A DNA stretch of 41,461 bases from a virus. Below are positions 38,665-41,461 of this stretch, one piece after another; the stretch's first letter is position 1, and each line of letters starts with the position of its first letter. Under the pieces are notes generated by a model, which was not told the origin of the DNA, ran no database searches, and saw only the letters and a program-made list of their open reading frames with translations. The stretch covers positions 1-41,461 of IMG/VR virus record IMGVR_UViG_3300025131_000103, one strand, 5' to 3'. Both the position numbers and the translations under genes were made by a program.

Positions 38665-39123
38665 TTAACCTACTCCTATAGAACCCGACCAGCTTGGACC
38701 GCCTGCCTCTGTTACGCCATTAACATCTCGTTGATCGGTGTACGTGCGCCCAATCCCCAGGTTAGTTAAACCAGCCGTAATATCGAAAGTAAAAGTGCTA
38801 CTGTCTTCAGACATAAAATAAATTTCTGTTAGCTTCATGTCCATCGGACGGCAAAAACTTGAGCTTTGATGCAGCCGAATGTAAGATCCCCCTTTCCCCT
38901 TTAATCCTTCAGCACTAAAAGCCACACGCAATGTGCGATCTAACATAGCCTGCGTAGGATGAATGTGAAACCACTTTGTTACGGCGGGGAACCGAACTAC
39001 TAAACTATTGGAGGCGCCGCTAACTGGCGCCAAACACGCTCCCGTAAGAAATGGTCGTCCACTAACTTGAAACGATCCAACATTATTTAATCCGGGTGCT
39101 AATTCCCAAGACTTTCCAGGCAT
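38665..39123 (-). CDS. Small virion/decoration-type protein
   Basis: 152 residues. PGKSWELAPGLNNVGSFQVS, GRPFLTGACLAPVSGASNSL, VVRFPAVTKWFHIHPTQAML is a beta-sandwich-like sequence; the rest is also strand-rich and ends GGPSWSGSIGVG. No family recognised. It opens the fibre operon directly below bS21, with its own motif at 39155. Probably a structural or capsid-surface protein. Confidence 0.55.
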   Translation of the reverse strand: MPGKSWELAPGLNNVGSFQVSGRPFLTGACLAPVSGASNSLVVRFPAVTKWFHIHPTQAMLDRTLRVAFSAEGLKGKGGSYIRLHQSSSFCRPMDMKLTEIYFMSEDSSTFTFDITAGLTNLGIGRTYTDQRDVNGVTEAGGPSWSGSIGVG

Positions 39124-39154
39124 AAGAAATCTCCTAATTTATTGACTTTCATTA

Positions 39155-39162
39155 TAAATAGT
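39155..39162 (-). promoter_or_regulatory. Late-type motif ACTATTTA before the fibre operon
   Basis: Minus strand TGACTATTTATAATG; it overlaps the TGA stop of the bS21 gene (39164-39162) and lies 31 nt before the next ATG. Confidence 0.55.
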
Positions 39163-39386
39163 CAGTACTTTTTTCTATTACGTTTTTGTTCTTCTTTCAG
39201 CCGAAGTCTTCGCGCTCTCTCTTGCTTCTCTCTCTTCGCAATAGACTTCTTTTTAAAAAAGCGCCTGTCTCTCACCTCTTCAAGAATGCGCTCTTTCTTG
39301 ACTTTCTTTGAAAATCTACGAATCATGCGTTCCACGTTGCCGCGGCACTCTTTTATGCTAACAGACGCATTTACACCTTTTGCCAT
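39162..39386 (-). CDS. rpsU: Ribosomal protein bS21
   Basis: 74 residues matching the full length of bacterial bS21 (about 71). ASVSIKECRGNVERMIRRFS parallels the I-K-V-x-E-x-x-x-x-x-x-x-L-R-R-F-K-R start, KKVKKERILEEVRDRRFFKK the A-G-V-L-x-E-(V/L)-R-x-R-x-(F/Y)-x-x-K segment, and it ends RNRKKY like RTRLY. bS21 sits on the small subunit near the anti-Shine-Dalgarno helix and affects initiation. Phage-coded bS21 is known in some marine phages and is thought to bias host ribosomes to phage mRNAs. It lies 7 nt after the 133-residue gene; ribosome site AGGTG. Confidence 0.9.
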   Translation of the reverse strand: MAKGVNASVSIKECRGNVERMIRRFSKKVKKERILEEVRDRRFFKKKSIAKREKQERARRLRLKEEQKRNRKKY

Positions 39387-39393
39387 TCTACAC

Positions 39394-39795
39394 CTACTTC
39401 ATTGCTTGCCAAATTTGGGATGCATTCCCAAAAATGGAACTTATATCTACACCTGAATCACTTGGGCTACCCAAGTCTGCGTGGCCTTGTTGGGGCTCTT
39501 GACTTTGCAACGGCTGCGTGCCTTCAAAAAGGTTCACGCCAGAATATGCATCTTTGCCGACGGCATCCATCAATTTTTTCCGGTGCTCTGTGAAATCTTG
39601 TCGTGACTGCTGAGCTTGGCGCTGCATAGTTACGTCGGGCTGCGCAGGAACTTGAGTCTCAACGATCAAATTGCCCTGCAGTCCTCGGGCCACTTCCGCC
39701 ACCACATTCGACAAGAGTCCTTCCTCTAAAAGAACTTCGTGAATGCACTCCTTTACGAGCGGCTTAATCAGCGTTTTTAAATCCGACTTCTTCAT
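39394..39795 (-). CDS. Small helical protein, probable prohead/virion component
   Basis: 133 residues from ATG 39793-39795, whose ATGA overlaps the TGA of the upstream gene. The N-terminus MKKSDLKTLIKPLVKECIHE, VLLEEGLLSNVVAEVARGLQ is an amphipathic helix pair of a type common in T4-like phage head gene clusters. The rest is Gln-rich and disordered (QRQAQQSRQDFTEHRKKL, PLQSQEPQQGHADLG). No enzyme motif. Head-related role is inference. Confidence 0.55.
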   Translation of the reverse strand: MKKSDLKTLIKPLVKECIHEVLLEEGLLSNVVAEVARGLQGNLIVETQVPAQPDVTMQRQAQQSRQDFTEHRKKLMDAVGKDAYSGVNLFEGTQPLQSQEPQQGHADLGSPSDSGVDISSIFGNASQIWQAMK

Positions 39796-41459
39796 TTGAT
39801 TCCCGCAAGGTCTTTCCACCTGCTGCGCGTCGCATCCCAGGGATCTGGCTGCTTAGATTCTTCTATACGTTGTTTCTTACAATTCCTGCACGGCTTGCGA
39901 CGGCGACTTTCTTTCAGAGGTTCCTCGGCGCCGGATGATTTCTTTACTTTTATTTTACTCACCTTGGCGGGGGTTAGAAGGCGACCCTTCTTTCCAATGA
40001 GTGCTCCAGCGCCTTTTTTGGCGCCCTTGCCACCTTTCATAGCTGCTATTGTAAGTTTCTTCAAGGTCTCCAGACCTTCGGGCGTTGAAGGATCAATGCC
40101 TAAAGCTTTTTTCCACCTTGTCCATAAACGACCTACAGGAATATACTTCGAAGGCTCAACTTTTTCGCGAAGATCTGATACTTTGGTCTCTTTAGCGCCT
40201 TTCGATCTCATATGGAAACTTTGAGGGTTGCCTACCTCTTTGGCGAGACGGTTGAGCGCTATCCACGCCTTGCGCCGATCAATATCGTCAGGAACTCCTA
40301 ATCTTTTGGCGTTCTTTTTGAAGGTGTCAAAATAAACATCAACAACTTCTCCGCCGGCCATGTCGCCGGCAATATCCTCTGGGCGTGGCAGGTCCATTCT
40401 TTGGGCGCCCTTAGCATTCCCTTGCCATGCGGATCGATAATCTGCCTCTGTGGGGACTTGAAAATTTAATTTACAATCACGAATGGCGCCTGCTCTAAAT
40501 TTGTTATTGGGGGCCTTCCGCTGTCCTGCTTCCAGGGGTACCATCCCCTGCACTTGAACAAAAATCACCTTTTCTTCTTTCCATTCGTCGGTTTCCTTTT
40601 GTTCATCCACCGAAGGATTATTACCTTCTCCCGGCATTGCTATAATTTTAGTAATTAATGATTCGCCACCGAAACCTTGTCCATCGGGACCTTTGGGGTC
40701 CATCCCTGTAACATTACCAGTGCCTTTTTCCTCAACATAACGAACCAGATCTCCAGTTTTAAAGTCACTCATCAATTGTGCAATTGCCTTCTCGCAGTCG
40801 TCTTCTGGCTCATCCCCAGGTACGCATTTCTGCTGCTCTTCATCCCACACTTCGGGCTCGATGCATCGAGGTGGCGGAGGTGGCGGAATGGGACTATCTG
40901 TACAGTCTACGTCTCCCATCTCCTCTAAGAGATCTTTAAACATCTGGGCTCTCGATGATTTGAGCCCTTTCATACGAATTAATTTCACCGCTGCGCCGGC
41001 AGTTACGAGTCCGAGTCCGATAGTTGCGATAATAGGGCCGGCTGCAATTGCTGCGGCTCCTCCCGCACTAACGCCGGCTTTGCCGGCCACTGTCGTACTG
41101 ATTGTTTTGCTGACTGACTCCCACACTGTTCTGGTAATAATCTTTGTGGCTGTCTTATTCAACAGCAGGTGCAATCGCGGATCGCCGCCTGTAACGGCGG
41201 GAGCGGCGCTAGCTGCGCCACCCTTGAGAATTGCCAATGCTGCGCCAACGCTCTGCAGCGACTTAGATGACTTTCCGCCGGCGCCCCACATGGAGTCGGC
41301 GCCTTGCATCTTTAATACGTCTGGGCTGCTTAATTGTTTGGCAATCTGTTGAGTGAACCCGGGCTTTCCCATGTGGGCCATGGCGGGGGCGCCCTTTGTA
41401 ATGTCCTGAAGAATAGCATCCATTTTGGTGATTTCTTCTGGGCTCAAGCCTTTCAACAT
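39792..41459 (-). CDS. Large virion or prohead protein, possibly incomplete at the right edge
   Basis: 555 residues if the ATG at 41457-41459 is the start; only two bases lie upstream so it may extend further. Residues about 60-165 have Ala/Gly-rich helices with a hydrophobic stretch AAAIAAGPIIATIGLGLVTA. A Pro-rich Cys segment (IPPPPPPRCIEPEVW, QKCVPGDEPEDDCEKA) and a small barrel-like block (FKTGDLVRYVEEKGTGNVTG) follow. The C-terminus is Lys-rich with a CRNCKKQ knuckle and ends RWKDLAGIK, the same LAGIK end as the scaffold. Could be an internal head protein or minor virion protein; no family recognised. Confidence 0.6.
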   Translation of the reverse strand: MLKGLSPEEITKMDAILQDITKGAPAMAHMGKPGFTQQIAKQLSSPDVLKMQGADSMWGAGGKSSKSLQSVGAALAILKGGAASAAPAVTGGDPRLHLLLNKTATKIITRTVWESVSKTISTTVAGKAGVSAGGAAAIAAGPIIATIGLGLVTAGAAVKLIRMKGLKSSRAQMFKDLLEEMGDVDCTDSPIPPPPPPRCIEPEVWDEEQQKCVPGDEPEDDCEKAIAQLMSDFKTGDLVRYVEEKGTGNVTGMDPKGPDGQGFGGESLITKIIAMPGEGNNPSVDEQKETDEWKEEKVIFVQVQGMVPLEAGQRKAPNNKFRAGAIRDCKLNFQVPTEADYRSAWQGNAKGAQRMDLPRPEDIAGDMAGGEVVDVYFDTFKKNAKRLGVPDDIDRRKAWIALNRLAKEVGNPQSFHMRSKGAKETKVSDLREKVEPSKYIPVGRLWTRWKKALGIDPSTPEGLETLKKLTIAAMKGGKGAKKGAGALIGKKGRLLTPAKVSKIKVKKSSGAEEPLKESRRRKPCRNCKKQRIEESKQPDPWDATRSRWKDLAGIK

Positions 41460-41461
41460 TC

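Noticed and set aside
39151-39161. T4-type late promoter TATAAATA on the plus strand
   Set aside because: The plus-strand string looks like a T4 late promoter, but no plus-strand gene follows, and the motif is placed after terminators and before ribosome sites of minus-strand genes. Kept only as a note on orientation.
1-41461. CRISPR arrays, tRNA, rRNA, IS elements, integrase/att sites
   Set aside because: No regularly spaced repeats, cloverleaf-like segments, transposase or integrase signatures were found in the short intergenic gaps or genes.

Overview
This window reads as part of the genome of a tailed, contractile-tail bacteriophage (T4-like myovirus), probably aquatic or marine. The evidence is a contiguous head-neck-tail module with recognisable T4-type parts (gp22-like scaffold, gp23-like capsid, gp13/gp14-like neck proteins, gp18-like sheath, gp19-like tube, gp26-like baseplate protein, tape measure) followed by a DNA replication module. 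Every supported gene lies on the minus strand. Genes are tightly packed, several share ATGA stop/start overlaps, and no gap exceeds about 135 bases. No tRNA, rRNA, CRISPR array, IS element or integrase was seen. Portal, prohead protease and terminase are absent and presumably lie beyond an edge. Host identity cannot be fixed from this window; the exported proteins, one of them barrel-like, would suit a Gram-negative host.

Read in the direction of transcription (high to low coordinates): 41461-39394 holds two virion or prohead candidates; 39386-39162 encodes ribosomal protein bS21; 39123-33379 holds a family of fibre/decoration proteins plus a small Smr-domain protein; 33313-27356 holds scaffold, capsid, a decoration candidate, a basic-tailed protein and neck proteins; 27366-14186 holds the tail (putative sheath stabiliser, sheath, tube, baseplate/assembly proteins, tape measure, LysM wedge protein, large baseplate-type protein). 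From 12943 to 1370 lie replication and nucleotide genes: a short family A DNA polymerase, a divergent tubulin/FtsZ-like protein, gp32-like SSB, a ParB-like protein, a PC4-like protein, UvsX, a flap exonuclease, a DnaB-type helicase, a class II ribonucleotide reductase and a GroES-like co-chaperonin. The left end carries an amidase endolysin, a SET-domain protein and the start of one more ORF.

Two regulatory signatures divide the genome. Replication genes have four sigma70-like promoters (TTGACA/TTGACT, 16-18 bp spacer, TATAAT/TATACT/TATAGT). Late genes lack these and instead carry a recurring 8-mer ACTANTTA (12 intergenic copies), in six cases about 3-12 nt downstream of an intrinsic terminator or hairpin. 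The endolysin, although located among the early genes, carries the late motif. I propose that this is the phage's late promoter element.

The most unusual points are: the terminator/ACTANTTA cassettes; a sigma70 promoter whose -10 box sits in the loop of a 12-bp terminator-like hairpin (6300-6346); a T7 slippery run at an overlap of two tail-assembly genes just upstream of the tape measure gene; a hairpin at the 5' end of the SSB mRNA, reminiscent of T4 gene 32 autoregulation; a tubulin/FtsZ-like protein lacking the glycine-rich signature; a phage-borne SET methyltransferase; and T4-like structural genes combined with a family A polymerase. Function assignments rest on motif reading by eye; no database search was possible.
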